Assembly: GCA_024640545.1 (NCBI GenBank)
Contig: JAHEEU010000005.1
Location: forward strand, 1-39,957
Length of the DNA stretch: 39,957 bases
Reading direction: 5' to 3'
From: Geobacteraceae bacterium
GTDB lineage: Bacteria > Desulfobacterota > Desulfuromonadia > Desulfuromonadales > BM103
The position numbers and the translations under genes are program-made. This document shows positions 1 to 12,041 of the stretch, piece after piece. The notes below the pieces were generated by a model. It saw only the letters and a list, made by a program, of their open reading frames with translations. It was not told where the DNA came from and did not search any database. The number at the start of each line of letters is the position of its first letter. The first letter of the stretch is position 1.

Positions 1-108
1 CGTACCGATGATCGAGGTGAGAGCCAGTAGAATCAGGGTCACGATCGCCAGCTTCAGGGAACAGAAAAAATCCCACAGCCGGTCGGTGAAGCTCTGTTCT
101 TTACTCAA
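1..108 (-). CDS. ResB-like cytochrome c biogenesis protein, N-terminal fragment (runs off left edge)
   Basis: Reverse complement from a TTG start at 108, preceded by GGAGAAACAAC, reads MSKEQSFTDRLWDFFCSLKLAIVTLILLALTSIIGT, resembling the ResB N-terminal TM segment. Confidence 0.6.
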   Translation of the reverse strand, partial: MSKEQSFTDRLWDFFCSLKLAIVTLILLALTSIIGT

Positions 109-306
109 AGTTGTTTCTCCTAATCGATATAAGTAAAAAATGACCAAAGTATCAATGGGCAATGACTTTCAAGGAATCACATTCGGCGTTTTCATACTTT
201 TCTCCAGGCTGCAAGGTGCTGCCGGTCGGTTTATTGTCCAACTCCCAGAACAGTTGAAACAAGGTGATAACTTATGTGGCCTTAATGTGATTACAGGAAA
301 AGGGGA

Positions 307-732
307 TCATAGCTGAAGGACAACCGTACGGTGGGTCAGTACGGATTGAGAAATTCTTGGCAAGGGATTTGTAACTAATTTTGCGGTAAACAACTGAATG
401 CTTTGCCCAGGATATAAAAGAGGGATGTCCCCGCTTATGGGCACGATGGGTACAGGCACTGTGTTTATATGACGGTTAACCAGATGGGCAACATTCTGAA
501 TGGGAAGGTCCAGACAGGGGCCGCAGCACTCGTAACCGGCTATCGAGAAAGATGATCCATTTTGCCTGGTATCACAGTGCCCACTACCAAAATCATTGCG
601 CAAGACACTATCGATTTCCACATGGCCATCAAGGCCAACGCACAAGGAAAGACCTAAAGCGCCACCTGCAGACAACAACAGCAAACAAGGCAGTAGACAA
701 AGAACGATGATCTTTTTCAAAGCTAGCCTCAT
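307..732 (-). CDS. Small secreted cysteine-containing hypothetical protein
   Basis: ORF with likely start at internal Met74 (MRLALKKIIVLCLLPCLLLLSAGGALG signal peptide), then LSLCVGLDGHVEID...CDTRQNG...ECCGPCLDLPI. Confidence 0.55.
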   Translation of the reverse strand: MRLALKKIIVLCLLPCLLLLSAGGALGLSLCVGLDGHVEIDSVLRNDFGSGHCDTRQNGSSFSIAGYECCGPCLDLPIQNVAHLVNRHINTVPVPIVPISGDIPLLYPGQSIQLFTAKLVTNPLPRISQSVLTHRTVVLQL

Positions 733-1288
733 GGAAAAATCTCGACGTGCAGGTGACGTTGAAAATTCAGAACTTATGGAACTGTTTGCCTTTGACAACC
801 CGAGCAGAAGCGACTTTGTAAACACCAGGAAAACCACCTGTCCTGTGCAAAAAGGGCCACAGCCAGCAGCAGGGAACAGTGTGATATTGTAAGAAGATAT
901 TACGTCATACAGAAAGGCCGGACTCGGCGACTCTGCAACGGCTAGCAACATAGAGGATTGCTAAAAATAAATTAATGTGGAGATACGCAAAAAAACCAAC
1001 CCAGTCCTACGCAAACCGACTGTGCTTTTACACAGTTTTCATAAAGGTCGCCCGGACAGACCCACGTGGCCATGGTTTTCAGGCTAGCTCTATTGATATT
1101 CTTAACATTATTACTGGGTGCTTATTTTGGCCCAAATGCGAAAGCCCTGCTGCCCCCTGATTGAAAGGGAAAGACTCCGTCCGGAGAAGGAGTCTCTCGT
1201 AATTTTCGAGGGGTCGAATAGCAGACAGCCACAGAGAATAAGCTGCAGTGTTTTCTACACCAGTTTAGTCTACGCTTGGTCAATTTTT

Positions 1289-1594
1289 TTAGGCTTCCGG
1301 CTTAACGGGAGATACCGCATCCTGACCAACAACTGTTGTCCATAGCCGTATCTGATAGCCGGTTACAAGGCCATTCTTTACATATGGGTCCGCAGCCGCG
1401 AACCGTTCAGGAACGTCAGGAGAAGAACACTTGAACAATAGAACGGCACCATCTGCCGGTTCGGCGAGTGCTCCGCCAAGGATGAGCTCACCGCGTGCCT
1501 GTGCCCCCCAAGCCAGCTTGAGGTGTTCGTTCCGAAACTCCCCCCTGCGTTCGAGGTAGTCTGGTGAATAGTCGTAAAACATCAAATAGTGCAT
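1289..1594 (-). CDS. YciI-like family protein
   Basis: 101 aa, MHYLMFYDYSPDYLERRGEFRNEHLKLAWGAQARGELILGGALAEP... typical YciI-like pattern. Confidence 0.75.
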   Translation of the reverse strand: MHYLMFYDYSPDYLERRGEFRNEHLKLAWGAQARGELILGGALAEPADGAVLLFKCSSPDVPERFAAADPYVKNGLVTGYQIRLWTTVVGQDAVSPVKPEA

Positions 1595-1783
1595 AAGACC
1601 TCCTTAGAAGATGATTGGTGGGGCTTCTGAGATTGTCCCGCCCTTGGTTTACTATCTACGCCAAAATCGTAAAAGATGGCTTGGCAGACAAAGTATAAAT
1701 ATGTCCGAGATGTTGTGCCACCAAAAACCAACCGTTAAAAAGTCGATAAACGACCTGTTATTGGATTCCCTGGCACAGAGGAA

Positions 1784-1815
1784 ATGGCCACCTGGCAGGC
1801 CTGCCAGGTGGCCAT
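1784..1815. repeat. 32-bp perfect palindrome ATGGCCACCTGGCAGG/CCTGCCAGGTGGCCAT
   Basis: Direct reading; arms fully complementary with no spacer, 26 bp beyond the PAS gene stop. Confidence 0.85.
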
Positions 1816-1841
1816 GAAATTGCTGTATTAACTCTCTGGAA

Positions 1842-2282
1842 TCAATTTTTCTGCGCAGCTTCCAATGCAGCCAGGCGCTCACGCAACTGCTTTTCCTTCA
1901 GATGCCGTTCGGTGATATCTCGGAGAATGGCCGCGACACCGAAAGGCCTGTTATCTTCATCGACCAGCATCACGATAGAGAACTCGGTCGAGAGCCTGGC
2001 CCCGTTCCGGTGCATCGCGGGAACAGAGAGCATTTCTGACCCGTAGCGCGTGACGCCGGTCGCCATGGTCTTGTGATAGCCGTCCCAGTGGCGCGCCCGG
2101 AGTTTTTCCGGGATGATCAGGTCGAGGGACTGACCGATCGCCTGCTCGGCAGTGTAGCCGAAAACGCGCTCGGCGCCCTGGTTCCACAACCGGATGATGC
2201 CTTCGCGATCGGCAAACATGATCGCGTCAGGGGCAAGGGCAAGTATCTGCAGGCTGAGTTCTTTCACATCGATATTGGACAT
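1842..2282 (-). CDS. Stand-alone PAS domain protein
   Basis: 146 aa, APDAIMFADREGIIRLWNQGAERVFGYTAEQAIGQSLDLIIPEKLRARHWDGY...GVAAILRDITER = PAS/PAC fold; no output domain. Confidence 0.85.
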   Translation of the reverse strand: MSNIDVKELSLQILALAPDAIMFADREGIIRLWNQGAERVFGYTAEQAIGQSLDLIIPEKLRARHWDGYHKTMATGVTRYGSEMLSVPAMHRNGARLSTEFSIVMLVDEDNRPFGVAAILRDITERHLKEKQLRERLAALEAAQKN

Positions 2283-2390
2283 TATGCTCTCCTGGATGGT
2301 TTTTCAGCATCGATATCGCCAGCCATTCATGGCGGTAACGAATTTCAGAATAAGGGATTTCCATACACACGCTTCAATTTGGGCAGCCCC

Positions 2391-3995
2391 CTACGGGTTC
2401 TGGATATAGGCATTTTTTCTGGTGTAGAACCACCAGTTGAGTACCAGGCAGATGAAATAGAAAATGGAAAATCCATAGAGTGCATACTCCGGCGTCGTGG
2501 CCTTGATCTGCTCGCCGAACACCTGGGGAATGATGAAGGCGCCATAGGCTGCCACCGCGGAAGTCCAGCCAAGCACCGGCCCGGCCTGCTCCTTGTCGAA
2601 GATGATGGCGATGGAGCGGAAGGTCGAGCCGTTGCCGACACCGGTGGCGGCGAACAGGATGATGAACAGAATCAGAAACGGCACGAAATAGCTCTCCGGG
2701 GTCGCCGAGGCGTAGGCCGCTTTCATGAAATAGGCGCAGCCCAGGGCCGAGAGGATCATGACGATCGAAACCCATTGGGTGACGATGGCGCCGCCGAGCT
2801 TGTCGGAAATCTTGCCACCGACCGGGCGGATCAGGGCACCGATAAACGGGCCCATCCAAGCGAACATCAGGGCACTGGGCCCGTTCGGGTTGGCGGTATT
2901 GTGTGTCAGGACCCCGTCAACCATGATGTGTGAGAAGCCGAAGATCACCTTGATCGACAGGGCGAAGGCTGCCGAGTAGCCGATGAAGGAACCGAAGGTC
3001 ATGGTGTAGATCACCGTCATGGCCCAGGTGTGCTTGTTGTCGAAGATCCGATACTGGCGATCGAGGTTGGCGCGCAGGTTCCCCTTGGTCAGGTACTTCA
3101 TGCCGAACACGGTGGCGGCGATCACCAGCGGCAGCACGATCCATTTGCTGAGCAAACCGAGTCCGACCGGGGCAGGCAGCAGCAGGTAAAGACCGACAGA
3201 CGCGGTCACGAAAGCGATCAGCAGCAGCCCTGTGATTTTGGCGAAGCTGAGCGGTGTCGAACCGATATCCGGCGAAACGGTATCGGTGGTGATATTGTTC
3301 ATGCCGAAGAAACCGGCGAACGCCAGGGGAATCAGCAGAACCAGCCAGACGAAGCCGGCATTGTGAATATAGGTCTCGGTGCCTGCCGGGATCTTGCCGA
3401 TCAGCGTACCGCTGGTATTGATCAGGGTCTGCGGGTTGCCGCCGAAGATCCCCATAGTCATCACCAGCGGTATGAGGATCTGCATGGTGGTAACACCGAA
3501 GTTGCCTAAACCCGCATTGAGGCCGAGGGAGGTTCCCTGCACCCGCTTGGGGAAGAAGAAGCTGATATTCGACATGGATGAGGCGAAGTTGCCGCCGCCA
3601 ATACCAGAGAACAGGGCGAGGAAGTAGTAGACCTCGATGGGTGTGGCCTTGTTCTGCAAGGCGAAGCCTGTGCCGATTGCCGGGATCATCAAGAGGGCAG
3701 TCGTGAAGAATATGGTATTACGCCCACCGGCGATGCGGATCAGGAAGGAACTGGGAATTCTGAGCGTCGCCCCGGTCAGCCCCGCAATCGCCGAGAGGGT
3801 AAAGAGTTGCGATTGGGTGAATGGATAGCCCAGGTTGATCATCTGGACAGCGATGATGCTCCAGTAGAGCCAGACGGCGAATCCGCACAGCAGGCTCGGG
3901 ATCGAAATCCAGAGATTGCGGGTGGCGATCTTTTTGCCCGTGGCATTCCAGAACTGCTCGTCTTCGACATCCCATTTATCAAGATTAATCGACAT
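2391..3995 (-). CDS. narK2: Nitrate/nitrite transporter, NarK family (MFS), second copy
   Basis: Start likely at internal MSINLDKWDVEDEQFW; multi-TM MFS protein in the nar cluster. Confidence 0.85.
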   Translation of the reverse strand: MSINLDKWDVEDEQFWNATGKKIATRNLWISIPSLLCGFAVWLYWSIIAVQMINLGYPFTQSQLFTLSAIAGLTGATLRIPSSFLIRIAGGRNTIFFTTALLMIPAIGTGFALQNKATPIEVYYFLALFSGIGGGNFASSMSNISFFFPKRVQGTSLGLNAGLGNFGVTTMQILIPLVMTMGIFGGNPQTLINTSGTLIGKIPAGTETYIHNAGFVWLVLLIPLAFAGFFGMNNITTDTVSPDIGSTPLSFAKITGLLLIAFVTASVGLYLLLPAPVGLGLLSKWIVLPLVIAATVFGMKYLTKGNLRANLDRQYRIFDNKHTWAMTVIYTMTFGSFIGYSAAFALSIKVIFGFSHIMVDGVLTHNTANPNGPSALMFAWMGPFIGALIRPVGGKISDKLGGAIVTQWVSIVMILSALGCAYFMKAAYASATPESYFVPFLILFIILFAATGVGNGSTFRSIAIIFDKEQAGPVLGWTSAVAAYGAFIIPQVFGEQIKATTPEYALYGFSIFYFICLVLNWWFYTRKNAYIQNP

Positions 3996-5523
3996 GCGCG
4001 GCCTCCTTGGCGTAATCTTCAAATATCGTTGCTTTCTCTTCTTCAATCTTCTGCATGTCTTCAGGGTGTTTCTCGCGCATCATCTTCTGCACGGTAAGGT
4101 GCATCCAGAGCAGGCAGGCTAGCGAGAGGGCGAACATGAACATCCAGCAGCTGGTCCATAACCCCGTGTATTCAAGCAGGTAGCCAAATATGATCGGGCA
4201 GAAAAAGCCCCCCAGGCCGCCGAGCACTCCGACCATGCCGCCGACCACCCCGACCTCTTCCGGAAAATAGTCCGGAATCAGTTTATAGACCGCCGCCTTG
4301 CCGATACCCCAGATGCTGCCGAGCAGGATAACGAAGACAGCGAAGATCCAGACGTTCGCCTGGAAGAATATCCGGGTCACACCCTTGGCGAGGAGTTCCT
4401 TCTTCTTGACCGTCTGACCGACTTCCACCGCCGGTTCCTGCCAGGCCTGCTTGGTCGGGAAGATCAGCATCTGGCTGTCCACGTAATTTTCAATAGCGGG
4501 CTTCTGCTTGATGTTGTAGGTCACGTCCCCGACGACGACCGCCGTATCCGTTATGGCGGTCACCGTACCGGTACGCTTCGCCATCACCCCCCGCCCCGGT
4601 GAGTAGATGTCCATCTTCGGGATGATGACCAGGAAGCTGATCAGCACCGAGGCGCCGAGGACCCAGTACATCACGGCCCGACCGCCGAACTTGTCGGACA
4701 TCCAGCCGCCGAGGGCCCGGATCACCCCGGAGGGGAGACTGAACGCCGAGGCGAAGAGGCCGGCGGTGACCAGCGGCAGGTAATAGACATTGACGAAGTA
4801 GGGGACCAGCCACTGCGAGAAGGCGACGAAGCAGCCGAACACCAGGAAATAGTAGAGTCCGAAGCGCCAGACCTTGACATCGCTGAGCGGGGTGAGCATC
4901 TCCCGGAAGCTCTTGGTCGACGAAGCCGGCTTCTTGTTTTCGGCGAAGATAAAGAAGACGACGCCCATGACGGCGAGCATGATCGCGTAATAAACCGGGA
5001 GCTGCCGCCACCCCTCGAGGTTGGCACCGTTGTTGGTCAGCTTGTTCAGCAGGGTTGGCGCCAGCAGGGTGGTCAGCGCCGCTCCGGCGTTGCCGGCGCC
5101 GAAGATGCCGAGGGCGGTCCCCTGGTTTTTACGCGGGTACCACACCGATGAGAAGGCGATGCCGATGGAGAAGCTGACCCCGGCCAGGCCGAACCCGAAA
5201 CTGCAGAGAGCGAAGGTCGTGAAACTGTCTGCTTTGGAAAGCAGGAACATGGGGATCGCGCAGACGAACAGGAGCGTCCCGTAAACCGGCTTGCCGCCGA
5301 ATTTGTCGGTCAGCATCCCCGCCGGCAGGCGGAAAAGTGACCCGGTCAGGACCGGGATGCCCATCAGCCAGCCGATCTCGATCGGACCCCACTTAAAAAC
5401 CTGGTTGTCGGCCAGGAAGGTCACCAGCACACCGTTAAACATCCAGGCCGCGAAGCAGACCGTGAAGGCGAGCGTATTCAGAAAAAGGACTTTATGCGAC
5501 TTGGCGGTTGCGACTTCTAACAT
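3985..5523 (-). CDS. narK1: Nitrate/nitrite transporter, NarK family (MFS), with extra soluble insert
   Basis: 512 aa MFS protein (GILGIFGAGNAGAA-type region, GGWMSDKFGGRAVMYW); overlaps the next narK by 11 bp. Confidence 0.85.
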   Translation of the reverse strand: MLEVATAKSHKVLFLNTLAFTVCFAAWMFNGVLVTFLADNQVFKWGPIEIGWLMGIPVLTGSLFRLPAGMLTDKFGGKPVYGTLLFVCAIPMFLLSKADSFTTFALCSFGFGLAGVSFSIGIAFSSVWYPRKNQGTALGIFGAGNAGAALTTLLAPTLLNKLTNNGANLEGWRQLPVYYAIMLAVMGVVFFIFAENKKPASSTKSFREMLTPLSDVKVWRFGLYYFLVFGCFVAFSQWLVPYFVNVYYLPLVTAGLFASAFSLPSGVIRALGGWMSDKFGGRAVMYWVLGASVLISFLVIIPKMDIYSPGRGVMAKRTGTVTAITDTAVVVGDVTYNIKQKPAIENYVDSQMLIFPTKQAWQEPAVEVGQTVKKKELLAKGVTRIFFQANVWIFAVFVILLGSIWGIGKAAVYKLIPDYFPEEVGVVGGMVGVLGGLGGFFCPIIFGYLLEYTGLWTSCWMFMFALSLACLLWMHLTVQKMMREKHPEDMQKIEEEKATIFEDYAKEAAHVD

Positions 5524-5626
5524 CTGGCCTCCTGCAATGTTTGAACTGACAGATCCTCGGCAAGGCTTTTAACGCCCATGCGCTTTTCTCACTCATGACG
5601 CAATGGAAACCTGTGCGCTAAAATCA

Positions 5627-5648
5627 GTCTTTCCTCCAAGGGAAAGAC
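5627..5648 (-). terminator. Putative intrinsic terminator downstream of narI
   Basis: GTCTTTCC-(6 nt)-GGAAAGAC hairpin followed on the minus strand by TGATTTT; about 4 bp past the narI stop. Confidence 0.55.
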
Positions 5649-5651
5649 AAC

Positions 5652-6329
5652 TCACCCGGCCCGACGCTCCCGGTACCAGACAACCACCTGGTAGGGGCGT
5701 GACAGATAAGACAGCGGCACGCTGACGACATGCACCAGACGTGAGAATGGGAAGATTGCAAGGATCAGAAAAGCATTGAAAGCATGCAGCTTAACCACCG
5801 CTGGCAGGGCAGCCAGGTACTGAACCTGGGGATCGAACTTCACCAGAGACCAGAGCCATGGGGTGGCCGTATGCAGGTACCAGACAGAACCCCAGCGCAA
5901 GGTGAAAGCGATGTAGACTCCCGTCGCGACTTGCAGAAGAAGTGCTGCCAGGACCAGCCAGTCGACGATCGTGGTGACAACCGAGACCCGGGCGTTGAGA
6001 ACCCTGCGGAAAATCAGCAGGGCAAGTGCAATCAGGGTACTGATGCCTAGGCCCAGGCCGGTCACTTCGAGCAGGTAAAGCCGGATCGGCCGGCCGAGCA
6101 GCACGCCCCACCCCGAAGGGAAGAGGAAGGCCAGGAAGTGGGCCATCAGGATTATCAGAATGGCGTAGTGCCAAGGGACCGAGCCCCAGAACAGGACACG
6201 GCTTTCCAGGAACTGGGAGGATTGCGACGACCAGGAGTAGCGATCGACACAATACCGGTAGATACCGACAGAGATCAGTAGGGCTACCGCCACGTAAGGA
6301 AACGCGCCAAACAGAATCATGTCACTCAT
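5652..6329 (-). CDS. narI: Respiratory nitrate reductase gamma subunit (cytochrome b)
   Basis: ILFGAFPYVAVALLISVGIYRYCVDRYSWSSQSSQFLESRVLFWGSVPWHYAILIILMAHFLAFLFP characteristic of NarI. Confidence 0.95.
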   Translation of the reverse strand: MSDMILFGAFPYVAVALLISVGIYRYCVDRYSWSSQSSQFLESRVLFWGSVPWHYAILIILMAHFLAFLFPSGWGVLLGRPIRLYLLEVTGLGLGISTLIALALLIFRRVLNARVSVVTTIVDWLVLAALLLQVATGVYIAFTLRWGSVWYLHTATPWLWSLVKFDPQVQYLAALPAVVKLHAFNAFLILAIFPFSRLVHVVSVPLSYLSRPYQVVVWYRERRAG

Positions 6330-6901
6330 GATAAACACTCCTTTTGCCGGCCGGCTGCCAGCCGATCGCTGTCAGGTGTGGCTGTCTCGGTCAGAAAGCA
6401 TTGCAGGGCCTTGATCAGGGCGAGATAGGGGTGATTTTCCGTCTCGATCCCCAGGGTGATTTTTTCCAGTGCAGGAAGAAGCCCATCCCGGATAATCTCC
6501 AGCCGGCAATCCTGGTCGCTGATCGAGCCGATAAAACGCAACACCTCGCTCAGGTGATCGGGGAGCTCATTGCCGGGGGTGAAGCCATGCTGCCGATAGA
6601 GCTCGGCCAGCTTGAGCATGAACATGGTGCGCTGCTGGCTCTCTCCGCAGAGTTGGTATCCGACGTAGGGGTGGCAGAGCGCCTGCAGATCGAAGGTCCC
6701 GGTAAAAGCCTCTTCGATGCGAGAGGCCTCACTTGCACCAAGAAAATCGCTGAACCTTCCCACGAAATCATGGGCCTCGGCGCTGATCCCCTTTAGCCGC
6801 TCGGCACACGCAGCAGCACGTTCTGCGGCGCGACCGTCGGGATAAGAGAGCAGAGCCGCAAACTGCCGGCAGATTTCCTGATGTCTGACCAGTTCATTCA
6901 T
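6326..6901 (-). CDS. narJ: Nitrate reductase molybdenum cofactor assembly chaperone
   Basis: MNELVRHQEICRQFAALLSYPD..., position between narH and narI. Confidence 0.92.
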   Translation of the reverse strand: MNELVRHQEICRQFAALLSYPDGRAAERAAACAERLKGISAEAHDFVGRFSDFLGASEASRIEEAFTGTFDLQALCHPYVGYQLCGESQQRTMFMLKLAELYRQHGFTPGNELPDHLSEVLRFIGSISDQDCRLEIIRDGLLPALEKITLGIETENHPYLALIKALQCFLTETATPDSDRLAAGRQKECLS

Positions 6902-6903
6902 GA

Positions 6904-8397
<1,494 letters not shown>

Positions 8398-8420
8398 AGC
8401 TCCTTGATCGACCCTGGCTG

Positions 8421-11400
8421 TTACCAGTTCGGCTCCCCTTTGAGTTTCCGCACCATGATGTAGGTGTCGCGGTTGGCGCCGGTCGGACCCCAGTAATTCC
8501 AGCCGTAGGTGAACTGCCCGTATCCGCCGAGCATCAGGTTCGGCTTGAGCCGGATACGATTCAGGCTGTTATGACCTCCGGCCCGCTTGTTGCCACGCAA
8601 CGGCGACTTGGGGACGCCGACGGTGCGTTCCGGCGAGTGGTAGAGAAAAGAGATGCCGCGCGGTAATCGCGAGCTGACGATCGCCCGGGTCACCACCACG
8701 CCGTGATCGTTGTAGACCTCGACCCAGTCGTTGTCGACAACGCCGATAGCCGCGGCATCCTGATCGTTGATCCAGAACGGGTGGCAGCCGCGGGACAGGG
8801 TCAGCATGCGGTGGTTGTCACTATAAGTGCTGTGGATGCTCCACTTGCCGTGCGGCGTCAGGTAGTTGAGCATGATGCTCTGCTCGTCGGCCTCGGTCAC
8901 CAGGAAGTCCTGCAGCGTACTGTGGTCCGGCTTCGGCTTGTAGGTCGGCAGGTGTTCACCGGCAGCGATATAGCCCTGGTGGTCGAGATAGAAGTGCTGG
9001 CGACCGGTGAGGGTTCGCCAGGGGACCAGCTTCTCGACATTCAGGCAGTAGGCCGAGTAGGCGCGACCGTTATTGGTGAGGCCGCTCCAAATCGGGCTGG
9101 TGAGCAGGCGGCGCGGCTGGGCGTCAAGATCGGCAAAGGTCGTGCGCACGCTACGACTGTGCTCCGCCAGGTCGGTCAGGGGCAGGCCAACCTTCTTCTC
9201 CTCGGCCTGGAAAGCGCGGTAGGCGATTTCGCCGTTGGTTTCCGGGGCAAGATGCAGGATGACATTGGCGGCGTCGGCCGCTTCCGCCAGCGAGGGGTAC
9301 TCGTGACCGCCCCACTTTTCAGTTGGGCCCCTCTCCTTCAGTTCGTCGTAGAAATCATCAACCGCGAAATTGAGGCCGTGGGCGCCGATGCCATTCTTGG
9401 GCACCTCCGGCCCATAGGAGATGAACCGCCTGTAGAGGTTGACATAGTCACGCTCCACGACCACCAGCCCGGGCATGGTCTTGCCGGGGATCGGTTCACA
9501 CTCTCCCTTGCTCCAGTCCTTGATCTCCGGCTGCGCCATCTCGGCCGGGGTGTCGTGCTGCAGGGGCACGGCAACGACCTCGCGGACCGGGTCAGGCAGG
9601 TGGGTTACGGCGAGCTCACTGACTTTTTTGGCCAGAGACTTGAAGATGTTCCAGTCGCTGCGCGACTCCCAGCACGGAGGCACCGCTTCCTGCAGCGGAT
9701 GGATGAAGCTATGCATGTCGGTGCTGTTGAGATCGTCCTTTTCGTACCAGGTGGCCGTCGGCAGGACGATATCCGAGTAGAGGGCCGAGGTATCCATGCG
9801 GAAGTTGATGTCAACCACCAGGTCGAGTTTGCCTTCGGGGGCCTGCTTGTGCCACTTGACCTCCTTGACGAACTCCTCGGCGGTTTCCGGGGCCACGCTG
9901 TTGGTGTGGGTCCCCAGATAGTGTTTGAGGAAATATTCATGCCCCTTGGCACTCGACATCAGGGCGTTGCCGCGCCAGATGATCCACATGCGCGGCCAGT
10001 TCTCCGGTGCATCGGGATCCTCGACGGCAAACTTCATTTTTTTCTCCGCCAGTTGACGAACCGTCCAGGCGACGATCTCCTGGTTGCTGCCGGCACCGGC
10101 CGCTTCAGCCTCATTCACCACCTCGATCGGGCTGCGGTCGAACTGGGGATAGAAGGGCAGCCAGCCGTTGCGGACGGCTCGGACCTGGTGGTCCATGGTG
10201 TGGCCTGCAGTAATCGCGTTGCTTTCCGCCACGGGGTTGATCCTGGTCTCGTCGGAGGTCCGTTCGTAGCGCCACTGGTCGCTGTGCACATAATGGTAGG
10301 ACGGCGCATTCTGGAACCGCGGTGGCTTCGACCAGTCGAGGGCGCCCATGATGGTCGCCCAGGGGGCCACAGGCGCAAGTTTTTCCTGGCCGACATAGTG
10401 GTTCAGTCCGCCGCCGTTCTTGCCGACGCAGCCACACAGCATCAGGGAGACGATCCCGGCCCGGTAGATCAGGTTGGCGTGATACCAGTGGTTGATGCCA
10501 GCACCGATGATAATCGAACACTTGCCCCCGGTCTGCTCAGCGGTGGACGCCCACTCACGGGCAAACTGGATGATGTTGGAGCGGTCGATGCCGGTGTATT
10601 TTTCCTGCCAGGCGGGCGTGTAGGCGCCTTCGGAGTCATAGTCCGCCGGGTAGTCGCCGGACAGACTGCGGTCGACCCCGAACTGGGCCATCAGCAAATC
10701 GTAGACCGTGGTTACAGCGATCCGGCCCTTGGCCGTTTCGAGGTATTTGACCGGCACGCCGCGCTGTACGGTGCCGCCACCGCCGAAATCGTCAAACGCC
10801 ACCAGCAGGACATCGTCGGAGGTTTCCAACAGGGAGAGGACTGGGTCGAGTTCGCTGCCGTCCTGGCCGTCCTGCATCTGCAGGTTCCACTGACCTTTCT
10901 TCTCCTGCCAGCGGAAACCGAGCGTTCCCAGAGGCATGCGCGGCTGAGCGCTGGCGCTGTCCCAGACCAGGTATTTGAAGCCGGCGTTCTCTTCTTTGTG
11001 ATAGCGCTCCAGGCCGCTGGCCGTGGCCATGCGGCCCGCGGTGAAATGACCGTCTTTTTCCTGCAGTTCGATCAAAAAGGGCGTGTCGCTGTAACGTTTC
11101 AGGTAATCGATGAAGTAAGGCGTTTTGGCCTTGTGGTGAAATTCAGAGAGGATGACATGATTGACCGCCATCCAGAAGGCGCCGTCCTGGCCGGCATGGA
11201 GCGGAATCCACCAGTCGGCGTATTTCGAGCTCATGCTGAAATCCGGAGAAAGAACGGTCACCTTGCTGCCGTTGTGGCGGGCCTCGGTCAGGTAGTGCAC
11301 ATCCGGGGTCCGGGTCATGCCCGGGTTCGAGCCCATAACCGCGATGTACTTGCTGTTGTACCAGTCGGCGCTCTCGGCCACGTCGGTCTGCTCCCCCCAT

Positions 11401-12041
11401 ATTTCCGGCGAGGCGTTGGGCAGGTCGCAGTACCAGTCATAGAAGCTCAGGTTGGCTCCCCCGAGAAGCTGCATGAAACGTGAACCGCCGGCGAAGCTGA
11501 GCATCGACATGGCCGGGATCGGCGAGAAACCGACCAGGCGGTCGGCGCCGTACTTCTTGATGGTGTAGATCGTCGAGGCGGCGATGATTTCCTCGACCTC
11601 ATCCCAATTGGAGCGGCGGAAGCCGCCCTTGCCGCGGGCTTTCTGGTAGCTTTTGCGTTTGACCGGGTCTTCGACGATCGCCGCCCAGGCGGTAACCGGG
11701 TCGTCATGTTCGGCGCGTGCCTGGCGCCAGAGGTCGGTAAGCACGCCGCGCAGATAGGGATACTTGATGCGTAGCGGACTGTACAGGTACCAGGAGAAGG
11801 AAATCCCCCGCTGGCAGCCGCGCGGCTCGTAAGGTGGAATACCGGCTTCGAGTTCGGGGTAGTCGGTTGCCTGCAGTTCCCAGCCGACGATACCGTCCTT
11901 GACATGCACATTCCAGGAACAGCTGCCGGTGCAATTGACACCATGGGTGCTGCGCACCACCTTGTCGCACTGGTTGCGGTTGCGATAGAACTCTTCCCAC
12001 TTCCTGGACTTGGGGTCGACGATATCCTTGATCCAGCTCAT
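8421..12041 (-). CDS. narG: Respiratory nitrate reductase alpha subunit (molybdopterin)
   Basis: [28 protein letters not shown]..., [34 protein letters not shown]; strong NarG similarity over 1206 aa. Confidence 0.98.
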   Translation of the reverse strand: MSWIKDIVDPKSRKWEEFYRNRNQCDKVVRSTHGVNCTGSCSWNVHVKDGIVGWELQATDYPELEAGIPPYEPRGCQRGISFSWYLYSPLRIKYPYLRGVLTDLWRQARAEHDDPVTAWAAIVEDPVKRKSYQKARGKGGFRRSNWDEVEEIIAASTIYTIKKYGADRLVGFSPIPAMSMLSFAGGSRFMQLLGGANLSFYDWYCDLPNASPEIWGEQTDVAESADWYNSKYIAVMGSNPGMTRTPDVHYLTEARHNGSKVTVLSPDFSMSSKYADWWIPLHAGQDGAFWMAVNHVILSEFHHKAKTPYFIDYLKRYSDTPFLIELQEKDGHFTAGRMATASGLERYHKEENAGFKYLVWDSASAQPRMPLGTLGFRWQEKKGQWNLQMQDGQDGSELDPVLSLLETSDDVLLVAFDDFGGGGTVQRGVPVKYLETAKGRIAVTTVYDLLMAQFGVDRSLSGDYPADYDSEGAYTPAWQEKYTGIDRSNIIQFAREWASTAEQTGGKCSIIIGAGINHWYHANLIYRAGIVSLMLCGCVGKNGGGLNHYVGQEKLAPVAPWATIMGALDWSKPPRFQNAPSYHYVHSDQWRYERTSDETRINPVAESNAITAGHTMDHQVRAVRNGWLPFYPQFDRSPIEVVNEAEAAGAGSNQEIVAWTVRQLAEKKMKFAVEDPDAPENWPRMWIIWRGNALMSSAKGHEYFLKHYLGTHTNSVAPETAEEFVKEVKWHKQAPEGKLDLVVDINFRMDTSALYSDIVLPTATWYEKDDLNSTDMHSFIHPLQEAVPPCWESRSDWNIFKSLAKKVSELAVTHLPDPVREVVAVPLQHDTPAEMAQPEIKDWSKGECEPIPGKTMPGLVVVERDYVNLYRRFISYGPEVPKNGIGAHGLNFAVDDFYDELKERGPTEKWGGHEYPSLAEAADAANVILHLAPETNGEIAYRAFQAEEKKVGLPLTDLAEHSRSVRTTFADLDAQPRRLLTSPIWSGLTNNGRAYSAYCLNVEKLVPWRTLTGRQHFYLDHQGYIAAGEHLPTYKPKPDHSTLQDFLVTEADEQSIMLNYLTPHGKWSIHSTYSDNHRMLTLSRGCHPFWINDQDAAAIGVVDNDWVEVYNDHGVVVTRAIVSSRLPRGISFLYHSPERTVGVPKSPLRGNKRAGGHNSLNRIRLKPNLMLGGYGQFTYGWNYWGPTGANRDTYIMVRKLKGEPNW

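Noticed and set aside
2073-2933. 286-aa plus-strand ORF across PAS and narK2 genes
   Set aside because: Antisense to two supported genes and composition typical of shadow frames.
8703-11483. 926-aa plus-strand ORF antisense to narG
   Set aside because: Shadow ORF of a clearly coding GC-rich narG; low-complexity-like composition, no recognisable domains.
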